Shown piece after piece: positions 12,327 to 21,002 of a stretch of DNA of 38,632 nt. Below the pieces are notes generated by a model that saw only the letters and a program-made list of their open reading frames with translations, made no database searches and was not told the DNA's origin. Both the position numbers and the translations under genes were made by a program. Each line of letters begins with the position of its first letter. Position 1 is the first letter of the stretch. The DNA comes from a virus, in the IMG/VR virus record IMGVR_UViG_3300003886_000016, positions 1-38,632 of that record. One strand, written 5' to 3'.

Positions 12327-12495
12327 TCTGATAGTCGAGCTGGGCATCACAAGAGCGCGGGCAGGACGGTATTTGGGGGTAAATCGAGCTACGATCACGC
12401 GCTGGTGCAAGACGGGTGCGCCTGTGCATGTGATAAAGCATTTTGAGCTGCTGGCAGGATACAAAGCCGCGCTCGATGCTGTCCGGAAAGCGTGA
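12319..12495 (+). CDS. Small HTH protein between terminase subunits (58 aa)
   Basis: ATG 12319; the stop TGA (12493-12495) overlaps the large-terminase GTG as GTGA, a coupling signal. LGITRARAGRYLGVNRAT followed by ITRWCKTGAP is a good helix-turn-helix of the short Cro/'carph' kind seen in phages. Being inside the terminase operon and coupled to it, it could be a packaging-site recognition factor or a regulator of its own operon. Clear fold pattern; role inferred. Confidence 0.7.
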   Translation: MDNLIVELGITRARAGRYLGVNRATITRWCKTGAPVHVIKHFELLAGYKAALDAVRKA

Positions 12496-13823
12496 AACTC
12501 ACACCCAAGCAAACAGAGGCCAACAAACTCCTGGCAGGAGACGCGACAAACTGCATGTTGTTCGGCGGCTCAAGGTCTGGCAAAACATTTCTCTGCGTCA
12601 GGGCTATCATCATACGCGCTATCAATGCGCCGTTCTCACGTCACTGCATATTCCGGTTCCGGTTCAATGCGGTCAAAGCGTCGGTCGGTATGGATACGCT
12701 GCCCAAGGTGTTCAAGCTATGTTTCCCGGACATTGAGTACACGCTGGACAAGACCGACTGGCGGTTCACGCTGACGAATGGCTCAAGTATCATCCTAGGC
12801 GGCCTGGACGATAAAGAGCGGACCGAGAAAATTCTCGGACAAGAGTTCGCTTCAATCTATTTCAATGAGTGCAGCGAGATCGGCAAGAGCGCGAGAGACA
12901 CTGCTATGACCCGGCTGGCGCAATGCTGCGGACGGACGGACGGCGGGCAGCTCAAGCTTAAAGCCTATTACGATTGCAACCCACCATCCAAGGCGCATTG
13001 GTCATATAGTGTGTTTCTCCTCAGGCAGGAGCCAACAACGAAAAAACCGCTGGACGCTACGGACTACGTTTCAATGCTCATTAACCCGGCTGATAACGTT
13101 GATAACCTGCCCGCTGGATACATTGATAAACAACTCAAATCACTCCCGACCCGGAAACGCAACAGATATCTATCGGGCATATGGGCTGACGCTACTCAAA
13201 ATGCGCTATGGACTGATGAGATAATAGATAGGTGGCGGGAGTCTGGTGAGCTGCCGGATTTACAGAGGATTGTTGTAGGGGTTGACCCATCTGGGGCAAG
13301 CGAATCAGATGCAAGCGAGCATGACGCTATCGGGATCGTTGTCGGGGGGCTTGGCGTGGATGGCAACTGCTACATATTAGAAGATGTTACAGTGTCCGGA
13401 GGCCCTGCAACGTGGGGCAAGGTAGCTGTCAGCGCATTTGAGCGGCATGATGCTGACGCGATTATAGGAGAGAGTAATTACGGCGGAGCAATGGTTGAGC
13501 ACGTCATCCAGACCTCAAGCGACAAGCGCATATCGTACAAGTCGGTTACGGCTACAAGGGGTAAGGTTGTTCGAGCCGAACCAATATCAGCACTGTACGA
13601 GCAGGGTAAGGTCAGGCATGCCGGGGTATTTGGGAGTTTGGAGGAGGAACTGTGTGCATTCTCTACATCCGGATACACTGGCGAGGATTCTCCGAACAGG
13701 GCTGACGCATTGGTGTGGGTGGTCACAGAGCTATTTCCCGGGATCGTAAAGCCACGAAAACAGCGGAAGAAGCATCAGGGCAGGCCTCGGCGGGCAAACC
13801 ACAGTACGGCATGGATGGGTTGA
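12492..13823 (+). CDS. Terminase large subunit (443 aa)
   Basis: The packaging motor: an ATPase plus nuclease that pumps DNA into the prohead and cuts it. Walker A is GGSRSGKT at residues 25-32, Walker B ASIYFNE at 120-126 with catalytic Glu. The nuclease domain opens with VVGVDPSGASE, first acidic residue Asp265. Later GESNYGGAMVE and SPNRADALVW carry further family motifs. Length is normal for short-tail phages. The GTG start overlaps the HTH stop. The P22-type head suggests headful packaging, consistent with circular permutation, but this is inference. Confidence 0.93.
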   Translation: MKLTPKQTEANKLLAGDATNCMLFGGSRSGKTFLCVRAIIIRAINAPFSRHCIFRFRFNAVKASVGMDTLPKVFKLCFPDIEYTLDKTDWRFTLTNGSSIILGGLDDKERTEKILGQEFASIYFNECSEIGKSARDTAMTRLAQCCGRTDGGQLKLKAYYDCNPPSKAHWSYSVFLLRQEPTTKKPLDATDYVSMLINPADNVDNLPAGYIDKQLKSLPTRKRNRYLSGIWADATQNALWTDEIIDRWRESGELPDLQRIVVGVDPSGASESDASEHDAIGIVVGGLGVDGNCYILEDVTVSGGPATWGKVAVSAFERHDADAIIGESNYGGAMVEHVIQTSSDKRISYKSVTATRGKVVRAEPISALYEQGKVRHAGVFGSLEEELCAFSTSGYTGEDSPNRADALVWVVTELFPGIVKPRKQRKKHQGRPRRANHSTAWMG

Positions 13824-13842
13824 CGCATGGCGATGACGACGG
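13820..13842 (+). promoter_or_regulatory. Late motif copy 2 (before portal)
   Basis: TTGAC at 13820-13824, seven bases, then GATGACGACGG at 13832-13842. It overlaps the large-terminase stop codon and lies just before the portal ATG. It differs from the other copies at two of the last three positions (CGG for TGC). The -10-like region is poor, so it may be a weaker or degenerate copy. Confidence 0.4.
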
Positions 13843-13854
13843 TTGTGTGCAGAT

Positions 13855-15861
13855 ATGACAAAGAAATCTGACGAAAAACTCCTGGAGACTGCGCGAAAGC
13901 GTTTCACAAAGGCGCAAGACCACTGGAATAATATTTTTGCGGAGTACGAGAAATGCATCCGGTTCAAGCACGGTGAGCAGTGGGAAGAGGAGGAGAAAAA
14001 AGGCCGCGATGAAGACCAGAGGCCTTCACTTGTGTTCAATCGTATTGCTGGACATGTAAACCACATAGTTGGAGAACAACGACAGAACAGACCGGCTATT
14101 AAAGTACTGCCGGTCGAGAACGCAGATGATGAAGCGGCAGACATACGCAGTGGCATAATCAGGATGATCGAGGCGGCAAGTGATGCAGAAGAAGCATACG
14201 ATACTGCATTCGAGGCATCATTATCCGGTGGAATTGGCGCATTCAGAATTAACATTGATTATTCCGATGATGACACATTCACACAAGATTTACGAATTGA
14301 CACGATTCCAAACCCTCTAACAGTTGCTATTGATCCAGCTTCAAAGAAAGCCGCTGGTTCAGATAAGATGTGGGCGTTTGTTTCCGAGAAGATGTCAAGG
14401 GAGACATTCAAGGAACGCTGGCCGGGAAAGCCTGTCCCATCAGCGGGATTAGGAAACGACTGGAAAGACTGGATTGAAAAGGACGAAGTTCGTGTAGCAG
14501 AGTATTGGTATAAAGAGCCAGCAAAGAAAACACTACTACTGATGTCAGATGGTTCGACTCTGGACGCTGACGAAATGGTAAAGGATCAGGAACTTGCAGC
14601 ACAAGTCCAAGCGCAGGGGCTAACAATTCATCACGAGCGTGTAGTCAAGACTCATACTGTAAAGAAAGCACTGATTGCGGGGAACATCATACTGGAGCAG
14701 CACGATTGGCCGGGCAAAGATATTCCCATCGTCATGGTATATGGTCGCATGGAATGGGTGGACGGTAAGCGCACGGTTGATTCAATCATCAAGAATGCAA
14801 TGGATCCTCAAAGGCTACTCAACTATTTAAGGTCGCAGGAAGCGGAATCGCTGGCACTGGCACCTAAATCCCCGTGGTTGGTTACGGCTGAGATGGTGGA
14901 CGGCTTTGAAGACGAATGGACAGATGCGTCAGTCAAGAATAGGGCAGTTCTCACTGTAAATCAGACCGATGCAGGCATGCCACAGCGACAGGCCCCTGTA
15001 ACGGTACAGACCGGATATGAAGCCGCCGCAGCGCAAATGATTGATGAGATTAAAGCGGCTACAGGACAATATGATGCATCATTAGGCTCGCAGTCGAACG
15101 AGACAAGCGGTCGAGCGATTATCGCAAGACAAAGACAGGGCGAATCATCCACATTTGAGTTCATTGATAATCTATCACGCTCGATTGCATACGGTGGGCG
15201 GATACTAATTGATCTGATACCCAAGGTTTATTCATACCAGCGCGTGATGAGGGTTCTTGGTGAGGATGGCGACTCAAAAGAAGTTACTGTAAACGAGCAG
15301 AAGCCTGACGATGAGACGGGTGAGATAGTCAAGTTCAATGACGTTACAGCAGGCAAGTTCGATGTTTCAGTGACTACAGGGCCATCATACGCCACGCAGA
15401 GAGTCGAAGCGGCTGATTCAATGATGCAGTTCATCAAGTCCGTCCCCGGATCGGCACAGGTTGTCGCAGACCTTATTGCACGGAACATGAACTGGCCGGG
15501 AGCGCAGCAGATTGCAGACAGGCTCAAGAAGATGTTGCCACCGGGCATTGATGGTGACGAGAAGAACAGTCCGGAAGATCAACAGATGCAGCAACAGATG
15601 CAGCAGCTACAACAGCAGAATGATCAACTCATGCAGGCATTGAACGATATGCAGCATAAGCAGGCCGTTGAAGTCGCCGGGCTGGACATAAAGGAATATG
15701 ACTCGGAAACAAAACGATTGCAGGCCGTGGAGAACGTTCCGGGAATTGAAACAATGATCCAGCAAGTAGTTGCAAGAATGATGCAGGGTTTGGGGCAGCA
15801 GACCATGCAGCCTCTACCACAAGAACAGCCACAACCACAACAACCCCAAGGAGCCATGTAA
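13855..15861 (+). CDS. Portal protein, P22 gp1-like (668 aa)
   Basis: Forms the dodecameric ring at one capsid vertex through which DNA enters and leaves. The size, an N-terminal KSDEKLLETARKRF helix, VFNRIAGHVNHIVGEQRQNRP, the ATGQYDASLGSQSNETSGRAI segment (split here at natural bounds) and the Gln-rich C-terminal coiled coil fit the P22-type portal family. The last 30 residues are Gln/Pro-rich. ATG 13855 is preferred over TTG 13843. The scaffold ATG follows the stop directly. Confidence 0.9.
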   Translation: MTKKSDEKLLETARKRFTKAQDHWNNIFAEYEKCIRFKHGEQWEEEEKKGRDEDQRPSLVFNRIAGHVNHIVGEQRQNRPAIKVLPVENADDEAADIRSGIIRMIEAASDAEEAYDTAFEASLSGGIGAFRINIDYSDDDTFTQDLRIDTIPNPLTVAIDPASKKAAGSDKMWAFVSEKMSRETFKERWPGKPVPSAGLGNDWKDWIEKDEVRVAEYWYKEPAKKTLLLMSDGSTLDADEMVKDQELAAQVQAQGLTIHHERVVKTHTVKKALIAGNIILEQHDWPGKDIPIVMVYGRMEWVDGKRTVDSIIKNAMDPQRLLNYLRSQEAESLALAPKSPWLVTAEMVDGFEDEWTDASVKNRAVLTVNQTDAGMPQRQAPVTVQTGYEAAAAQMIDEIKAATGQYDASLGSQSNETSGRAIIARQRQGESSTFEFIDNLSRSIAYGGRILIDLIPKVYSYQRVMRVLGEDGDSKEVTVNEQKPDDETGEIVKFNDVTAGKFDVSVTTGPSYATQRVEAADSMMQFIKSVPGSAQVVADLIARNMNWPGAQQIADRLKKMLPPGIDGDEKNSPEDQQMQQQMQQLQQQNDQLMQALNDMQHKQAVEVAGLDIKEYDSETKRLQAVENVPGIETMIQQVVARMMQGLGQQTMQPLPQEQPQPQQPQGAM

Positions 15862-16632
15862 ATGACAGATGAACAATTGATTAAAGAGCCGACCGAAGAG
15901 CCGATTGATACAGTTAAGCCGACCGAAGAACCGGAAGCCGAGCCAGAGGCAGAAGAAACCGAAGAGCCGACAGAGGCACCGACCGAAGAGCCGAACGAAG
16001 CCCATGTATCCCGCTCCCAGAAGCGCATCGCTGAATTAGTCCGACAGCGTGAGGAAGCGCAGCGCAGGGCAGGAGAGCTTGAATCACAACTCGCCAAACA
16101 TGAAGACAAAGACGCCCCGAAAGAAGCCGACTTCGATTCATACGAAGACTATACCCACGCACTGGTCAAGCATGAAACCACAGAAATATTACGTGAAGAG
16201 CGCAAGGCACAAGCGTTATCACAGCGGGAACAGGATGCTGATCTCGCGTTAAAGCAGTTTGAAGCAAGGGCGGAGAATGGCCGCAAGAAGCATGATGACT
16301 TTGATAAAGTGGTCGGCAATCCAGACCTGCCAATCACTAATGATATGCTGGCAATCATGGCTGACTCCGATGCAGGCGATGAGGTGGCATATTATCTCGG
16401 GAAGAACGAGGCTGAGACAAGGCGTTTAGCAATGATGCCGCCTGCAATGATGGGGCGTGAGATGGCTCGCATTGAAATGAAGTTGTCCGAGCAGCCAAAG
16501 CCTGCATTACCTAACCCGGTGGATACGGGATCTACACTTTCCGGCACCGGTGAGTCTGCAACAGTGGATGAATCAAAGATGTCAACGGAAGATTATATCG
16601 CTCACAGAAGGGCGAAGATGTCAGGGGGCTGA
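15862..16632 (+). CDS. Scaffold-like protein (256 aa)
   Basis: Very acidic N terminus with repeated TEEP/TEAP units, then a long charged helix (SQKRIAELVRQREEAQRRAGE) and a C-terminal part rich in Met, Ala and Asp. An acidic, coiled-coil protein between portal and coat is the position and look of the scaffolding protein that shapes the prohead and leaves before DNA packaging. AAGGAG lies upstream. Sequence is not conserved across scaffolds, so the call rests on place and composition. Confidence 0.75.
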   Translation: MTDEQLIKEPTEEPIDTVKPTEEPEAEPEAEETEEPTEAPTEEPNEAHVSRSQKRIAELVRQREEAQRRAGELESQLAKHEDKDAPKEADFDSYEDYTHALVKHETTEILREERKAQALSQREQDADLALKQFEARAENGRKKHDDFDKVVGNPDLPITNDMLAIMADSDAGDEVAYYLGKNEAETRRLAMMPPAMMGREMARIEMKLSEQPKPALPNPVDTGSTLSGTGESATVDESKMSTEDYIAHRRAKMSGG

Positions 16633-16633
16633 T

Positions 16634-16816
16634 ATGGGTTTCAAAGATGAACTTGCCCAATTTAAGAGGTCAAACCCTAAGAATAAAAAGGTTCAGGGGA
16701 TGACAGGCAAGACATATGGGGCTTCCAGACCGGGGAACCGCAAAGATGAATACATGAATACGCGCCATGCCGGTGAAGGCTATGGTGAGTGGAAGCGCCG
16801 AAAAGGGTACTCTTGA
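16634..16816 (+). CDS. Small basic protein between scaffold and coat (60 aa)
   Basis: ATG 16634 follows the scaffold stop by one base; a longer in-frame version would enter the scaffold gene. Basic and Gly-rich: ELAQFKRSNPKNKKVQGMTG, TYGASRPGNRKDEY, GYGEWKRRKGY. It may bind DNA or stabilise the shell, but no family was recognised. Its stop is part of the third late motif. Confidence 0.6.
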   Translation: MGFKDELAQFKRSNPKNKKVQGMTGKTYGASRPGNRKDEYMNTRHAGEGYGEWKRRKGYS

Positions 16817-16841
16817 CGTAAGTAGATGACGATGCCTTAAT
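16813..16841 (+). promoter_or_regulatory. Late motif copy 3 (before coat)
   Basis: TTGAC at 16813-16817, seven bases, GATGACGATGC at 16825-16835, then CTTAAT at 16836-16841. TTGACG with CTTAAT at 17-18 bases is a fair sigma70-like promoter, and the 11-mer fills its spacer. It overlaps the stop of the 60-residue gene and precedes the most highly expressed structural gene, the coat. Confidence 0.6.
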
Positions 16842-16998
16842 GGCTGTGGGTATCGCTTCCCCTCTGAAGCGGACATGGCGTAACCAAGGAACTCGCCACC
16901 TTGGAAAGAGTTGTCGCACGAACTGAATCAGTGCGCTGTTAGCGTTACCGGATGTCGCAAACCGGAAGTCAAACAAACTCAATCCAAGGAGGCCAATA
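16842..16998 (+). other. Hairpin-rich coat leader
   Basis: 157 non-coding bases. CGCTTC/GAAGCG (16854-16871, 6 bp), CCAAGG/CCTTGG (16884-16904, 6 bp) and CGCAC/GTGCG (16915-16935, 5 bp) follow one another, with CGCT/AGCG (16934-16944) as an alternative. The ribosome site AAGGAGG lies at the end. A structured leader could protect the coat message or tune its translation. Confidence 0.5.
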
Positions 16999-18201
16999 AT
17001 GGCTACGAATGCTTTATTGACCAGCGACATTATCACTAATGAAGCGTTGGCAATTCTTCACAATAAACTTTCCTTCATCGGAAAAGTCAACCGGCAGTAT
17101 GATGACAGTTATGCTATCAGTGGTGCAAAGATCGGTGATTCACTGCGAATCAGGTTACCGAATGAGTACACTGTCCGCAATGGCACGGCACTGTCTGCTA
17201 ATAACACGGTTGAAAACAGCACTATTCTTACAGTAGGAACGCAGAAGGGCGTGGATATGTCCTTCACAACCAAAGAGCTGACAATGGACATTCAGGACTT
17301 CTCTGAACGAATCATTGAACCTGCAATGTCTGTCTTGGCTGCTAATATCGAAGCTGATGCATTCAATATGTACAACGATGTTTACAATCAGGTCGGTACG
17401 CCGGGTACTACTCCTGCAACTCTCAAGGTCTTCCTGGATGCTAAGACCAAGCTGAATCAGGGTCTGTCTCCGAAAGATACCAAGCGTTGCATTCAGTTGA
17501 ACTCTGATGCGTCTGCAACTGTTGTCGATGCCTTGAAGGGTTTATTCCAGTCGTCAGGTCAGATTTCCAAGCAGTATTTGGAAGGAGTGATGGGACGTGG
17601 TGCAGGCTTTGACTGGTTCGAGAACGAACTTGTGCCTGTTCATACTACCGGCACGAACGTTGCGGCTGGTACGGTCAATGGTGCAGGGCAGACAGGTAGT
17701 TCTCTTGTTGTTGCTGCCTTAACATTGGCAGGAACGCTCACCAAGGGTACTACGTTCACTCTGGCCGGTGTAAACCGTGTCCATCCTGAAACCAAGTCGA
17801 CCTACGGTGTCTTGCAGCAATTCACCTTGACTGCCGATGTAACGGCCGATGGTGCCGGTGCAGCTACGTTGTCTATTTCTCCTGCTATTGTTGCAACAGG
17901 TGCCACGCAGAATGTTACGGGTTCTCCTGCCAACGGTGCAGCGATTGTATGGGGTAACGGTGCAGCTTCAACATCCACGCCTCAACATCTGGCCTTCCAC
18001 AAGAATGCGTTTGCGTTTGCAACTGCTGACTTGGAAATGCCTGATGGTGTGGACTTCAAAGCACGCAAGGTGTTTGACGGTATTTCAATGCGTATTGTCC
18101 GCCAGTATGACATTAACACTGACACGATTCCGTGCCGGTTGGACGTATTGTACGGGTACAAGACTATCCGTGCGCAGCTCGCAAGCCGGGTAACAGGCTA
18201 A
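16999..18201 (+). CDS. Major coat protein, P22 gp5-like (400 aa)
   Basis: The HK97-fold shell subunit of the P22 branch. N-terminal MATNALLTSDIITNEALAIL, the segment VGTQKGVDMSFTTKELTMDI, ERIIEPAMSVLAANIE and the C-terminal KVFDGISMRIVRQYDINTDT match this family. The Gly/Thr/Ala-rich middle (about 215-320) would be the inserted I-domain. AAGGAGG precedes the ATG. A strong intrinsic terminator follows 8 bases after the stop, so much coat message probably ends there. Confidence 0.93.
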   Translation: MATNALLTSDIITNEALAILHNKLSFIGKVNRQYDDSYAISGAKIGDSLRIRLPNEYTVRNGTALSANNTVENSTILTVGTQKGVDMSFTTKELTMDIQDFSERIIEPAMSVLAANIEADAFNMYNDVYNQVGTPGTTPATLKVFLDAKTKLNQGLSPKDTKRCIQLNSDASATVVDALKGLFQSSGQISKQYLEGVMGRGAGFDWFENELVPVHTTGTNVAAGTVNGAGQTGSSLVVAALTLAGTLTKGTTFTLAGVNRVHPETKSTYGVLQQFTLTADVTADGAGAATLSISPAIVATGATQNVTGSPANGAAIVWGNGAASTSTPQHLAFHKNAFAFATADLEMPDGVDFKARKVFDGISMRIVRQYDINTDTIPCRLDVLYGYKTIRAQLASRVTG

Positions 18202-18209
18202 ATAGGATC

Positions 18210-18232
18210 GGGGGCGAAAGCCCCCTTTCTTT
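18210..18232 (+). terminator. Intrinsic terminator after coat gene
   Basis: GGGGGC (18210-18215), GAAA tetraloop, GCCCCC (18220-18225), then TTTCTTTACTTT. This is a textbook Rho-independent terminator. Partial read-through would set high coat and lower tail expression. Confidence 0.92.
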
Positions 18233-18248
18233 ACTTTAAGGAGGCTCT

Positions 18249-18551
18249 ATGTTCAAAGAATATCCAAAGTGGGTTGATGGCAAACTTATTGAAACAGAAG
18301 AGGAAGAGATTGCTTTAACCGGCAATGCTACGAAAACCAAACCTGCCAAACAGCATACACAGAAAACCACGCCCTATACGCCACAGGAATACCCGAAATG
18401 GGTTGATGGCAAGCTTGTAGAAGAGGCTGGCCTTGAGGCTATGTCCAAGAAGGAACTGGAAAGCTACACATTGAAGGCATACGAAGTGGATCTTGATTTA
18501 CGGAAGAAGAAGGAAACATTGATTGCGGAAGTTGAGGCACTTGGCGGGTGA
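18249..18551 (+). CDS. Small protein with duplicated EYPKWVDGKL motif (100 aa)
   Basis: AAGGAGG precedes the ATG. The motif EYPKWVDGKL occurs at residues 4-13 and again near 47-56, an internal duplication. The C-terminal 40 residues (SKKELESYTLKAYEVDLDLRKKKE, given by its key parts) fit a HeH/LEM-like small helical domain found in phage structural proteins. It lies between coat and the gp4-like gene, so it may be a minor head protein. The next gene overlaps as GTGA. Confidence 0.65.
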   Translation: MFKEYPKWVDGKLIETEEEEIALTGNATKTKPAKQHTQKTTPYTPQEYPKWVDGKLVEEAGLEAMSKKELESYTLKAYEVDLDLRKKKETLIAEVEALGG

Positions 18552-19234
18552 CTGCAACCGCATCTGTAATAATCAATTCTGCATTGCGCCGTTTGCGCGT
18601 ATTGCAGGCAGGTGAGCAGCCTGATGCCACGGAGTCAGCTGATGCGCTGCAATCCTTGAATGATTTGCTTGGAACGCTGTCTATCGAAAAACTGTTCGTC
18701 CCGCAAACAACGAATGAAACGTTTAACCTGACGGTAGGAAAACAGACTTACACCATAGGCACGGGCGGAGATTTCAACACTGGAAGGCCTATAAGCATAT
18801 CCAAGGCATATACGACCATTCTGGACGTTGACTATCCGTGCGAGGTGATACCACGCAAGAAATGGCTGGGTATCGTCTATAAAAAGACTTCCTCCTCATA
18901 TCCGTATTGGTTGAATTATCACGATACTTCACCTCTGGGTGTTATCGAGTTTTATCCTATACCTACAGATGCTTCCACGTTCACTATGGATTCAATCAAG
19001 CAGTTGACGGAGTTTACAGCACTCAACACTCCTACTGACTTGCCGAAGGAATACGAACGCTATTTGAAATTTGCGTTGGCAAATGACCTTGGTCCCGAAT
19101 ATGGAAAAGCACTGACACCTGCTGACTACACAGTAATGAATCGTATGTATCGACGGATAAAGGATAACAACCATGAACCTCTGGATGTCAGGGTGTTCGG
19201 CCCCCGCCGCCGCTATGACATATTCACTGACTGA
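18548..19234 (+). CDS. Tail accessory/head completion protein, P22 gp4-like (228 aa)
   Basis: GTG 18548 overlaps the stop before it. Opening TASVIINSALRRLRVLQAG, ESADALQSLNDLLGTLSIEKL and YERYLKFALANDLGPEYG are typical of gp4-type head-to-tail adaptors, which bind under the portal ring and start tail assembly. In P22 gp4 also has muramidase activity; I see no basis to claim it here. Followed by the gp10 homologue as in P22. Confidence 0.88.
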   Translation: MTATASVIINSALRRLRVLQAGEQPDATESADALQSLNDLLGTLSIEKLFVPQTTNETFNLTVGKQTYTIGTGGDFNTGRPISISKAYTTILDVDYPCEVIPRKKWLGIVYKKTSSSYPYWLNYHDTSPLGVIEFYPIPTDASTFTMDSIKQLTEFTALNTPTDLPKEYERYLKFALANDLGPEYGKALTPADYTVMNRMYRRIKDNNHEPLDVRVFGPRRRYDIFTD

Positions 19235-19236
19235 TT

Positions 19237-20640
19237 ATGAGAGTTCCTCTTAACCTTATCGGACAGGCATACGAAGGACGCAGCCGTGCGATAGATTCCG
19301 AACGGTGTGTGAACTGGTATCCGGAAGCGAACATGCCAGAATCAAAAAGCATTTTGTCTATGGTTCCAACGCCGGGCGCAAAACGTATAGTGACCCTTGC
19401 CGGGAATAGCAGGGGAGGGTATCCATACAACGGGTTAATATGGTCTGTCGCTAATGATGGCAAGCTATATTCCGTTACTACGGCAGGGGTGGACACGGCT
19501 AAAGGAACGCTTAATTCCGTAAATGGTGATGTTGACTTTGCCGATAACGGTGCACAGTTGATTATTGTTGACGGAACTGATGGTTATATCTACAACAAGG
19601 CCGCCGACACCTTTACCCAGATTGCCGACCCTGATTTTCCTGTTAACCCTGTTCAAGTCGAATATATGGACGGGTTCTTTATCGTGCTTGAGGGAGGTAG
19701 TGGTAGGTTTTGGTTATCCGCACAGGATGACGGCACAAGCTGGAACGCACTGGACTTCGCAACCGCCGAAGGATCACCCGATAATCTTCTGGCAATGAAA
19801 GTAAACCACAGGCAACTATGGTTATTCGGGAATAAGTCCACTGAAATTTGGTACAATTCAGGAAATAAAGACTTCCCATTTTTGCGTATTCAAGGCTCAT
19901 TCTTTGAGGAGGGCATCCTTGCTCCGCTATCGGTAGCTAAAACAGCACAGTCTGTTTTATGGCTATCCAGTTCTGAGAGGGGAAGAGCCGCCGTGTATGA
20001 AGCCTCAACAGTAAGGCCGAAGAGGGTAAGTCATCTAGGCATGGAGTTTGCCCTTGATTCATACACAGATTTAACCGATGCGATTGGGTACACTTATTAT
20101 GAGAAAGGGCATACGTTTTATGTGCTGACTTTCCCAGCGGGTGAGCATACATGGGTTTACGACCTGTCAACGGGCTTATGGCACGAGCGTTCCACGAACA
20201 ACAAGAGGTGGTGGGCGCAATATGGCATAGTAGTGGCCGGGGATTTGTTTGGGCTTGATTATGCGTCAGGTAGAATCATGTTGATTGACCATGGATACCA
20301 TGATGAAGATGGGCAAGTAATTAAAAGGCTCCGCTCCGGTCGGCATATTCACAAAAACAGGGATTACATAGAGTGTAGTTCGGTGGAGATTGAGTTTGAG
20401 CACGGCCTTGGAGATGTAACCACGGCAGACCCGCAGGTGATGTTCCGGGTTTCCCACGATGGCGGTTATACATGGGGGACTGAGCGCAAGCGTAGTGCTG
20501 GATTAAGTGGTGATTACAAGTCACGGGTCAAGTTCAACAGGAACGGCACTGCAAGAGACTTTGTGTTTGAAGTTTCTGTTTCTGACCCTGTTCCATGGAT
20601 AATGGTTCAAGCCGTTGCAGAAATGGAAGCGATACCATGA
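19237..20640 (+). CDS. Packaged-DNA stabilisation/tail hub protein, P22 gp10-like (467 aa)
   Basis: Length and sequence (RVPLNLIGQAYEGRSRAIDS, ERCVNWYPEANMP, KVNHRQLWLFGNKSTEIWYN, SGLWHERSTNNKRWW) match P22 gp10, which closes the portal after packaging and forms the tail hub to which spikes attach. Mostly beta structure. Two bases separate it from the gp4-like gene. The following gene overlaps as ATGA. Confidence 0.9.
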   Translation: MRVPLNLIGQAYEGRSRAIDSERCVNWYPEANMPESKSILSMVPTPGAKRIVTLAGNSRGGYPYNGLIWSVANDGKLYSVTTAGVDTAKGTLNSVNGDVDFADNGAQLIIVDGTDGYIYNKAADTFTQIADPDFPVNPVQVEYMDGFFIVLEGGSGRFWLSAQDDGTSWNALDFATAEGSPDNLLAMKVNHRQLWLFGNKSTEIWYNSGNKDFPFLRIQGSFFEEGILAPLSVAKTAQSVLWLSSSERGRAAVYEASTVRPKRVSHLGMEFALDSYTDLTDAIGYTYYEKGHTFYVLTFPAGEHTWVYDLSTGLWHERSTNNKRWWAQYGIVVAGDLFGLDYASGRIMLIDHGYHDEDGQVIKRLRSGRHIHKNRDYIECSSVEIEFEHGLGDVTTADPQVMFRVSHDGGYTWGTERKRSAGLSGDYKSRVKFNRNGTARDFVFEVSVSDPVPWIMVQAVAEMEAIP

Positions 20641-21002
20641 GCGTCCCGCACCCACAATATAGCGATGTTGCCACAGAAAGCGGGGATTTTACTCTGTTCT
20701 GGAGGGATTGGCTTCAACGTGTATACCAAGCTATCGGGCTGGTGAATACGCTTTACATGGCTATTCAGGCGCACACGTTCACTGCTATAGCAGCAGGCGC
20801 AACGCAGACTATGAATGTCACCATAAAAGGCACAAGAGCGAATGACGATGTTACCCTTGGCTTGGGGGTGATAGATGCAGGGCTTGTGTATCAGGCGCAT
20901 GTAAGCGCGAATGATACGGTAACGATTGTATGCACGAATACCACGGCAGGGTCGATTACTCCGACCGCGGGGAATATCAGGGTAACAGTGAGGACGTTTT
21001 GA
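20637..21002 (+). CDS. Small virion protein with beta-sandwich C terminus (121 aa)
   Basis: ATGA overlap with the gp10 homologue, which sets the start. The N-terminal helix (FTLFWRDWLQRVYQAIGL) is followed by a Thr/Val/Ala-rich beta domain (TFTAIAAGATQTMNVTIKG, VTIVCTNTTAGSITP). The position is where P22 encodes the tail needle, and a helix plus knob architecture would suit a short tail plug or needle tip, but the length is small and no needle coiled coil is seen. Function is a guess. Confidence 0.6.
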   Translation: MSVPHPQYSDVATESGDFTLFWRDWLQRVYQAIGLVNTLYMAIQAHTFTAIAAGATQTMNVTIKGTRANDDVTLGLGVIDAGLVYQAHVSANDTVTIVCTNTTAGSITPTAGNIRVTVRTF

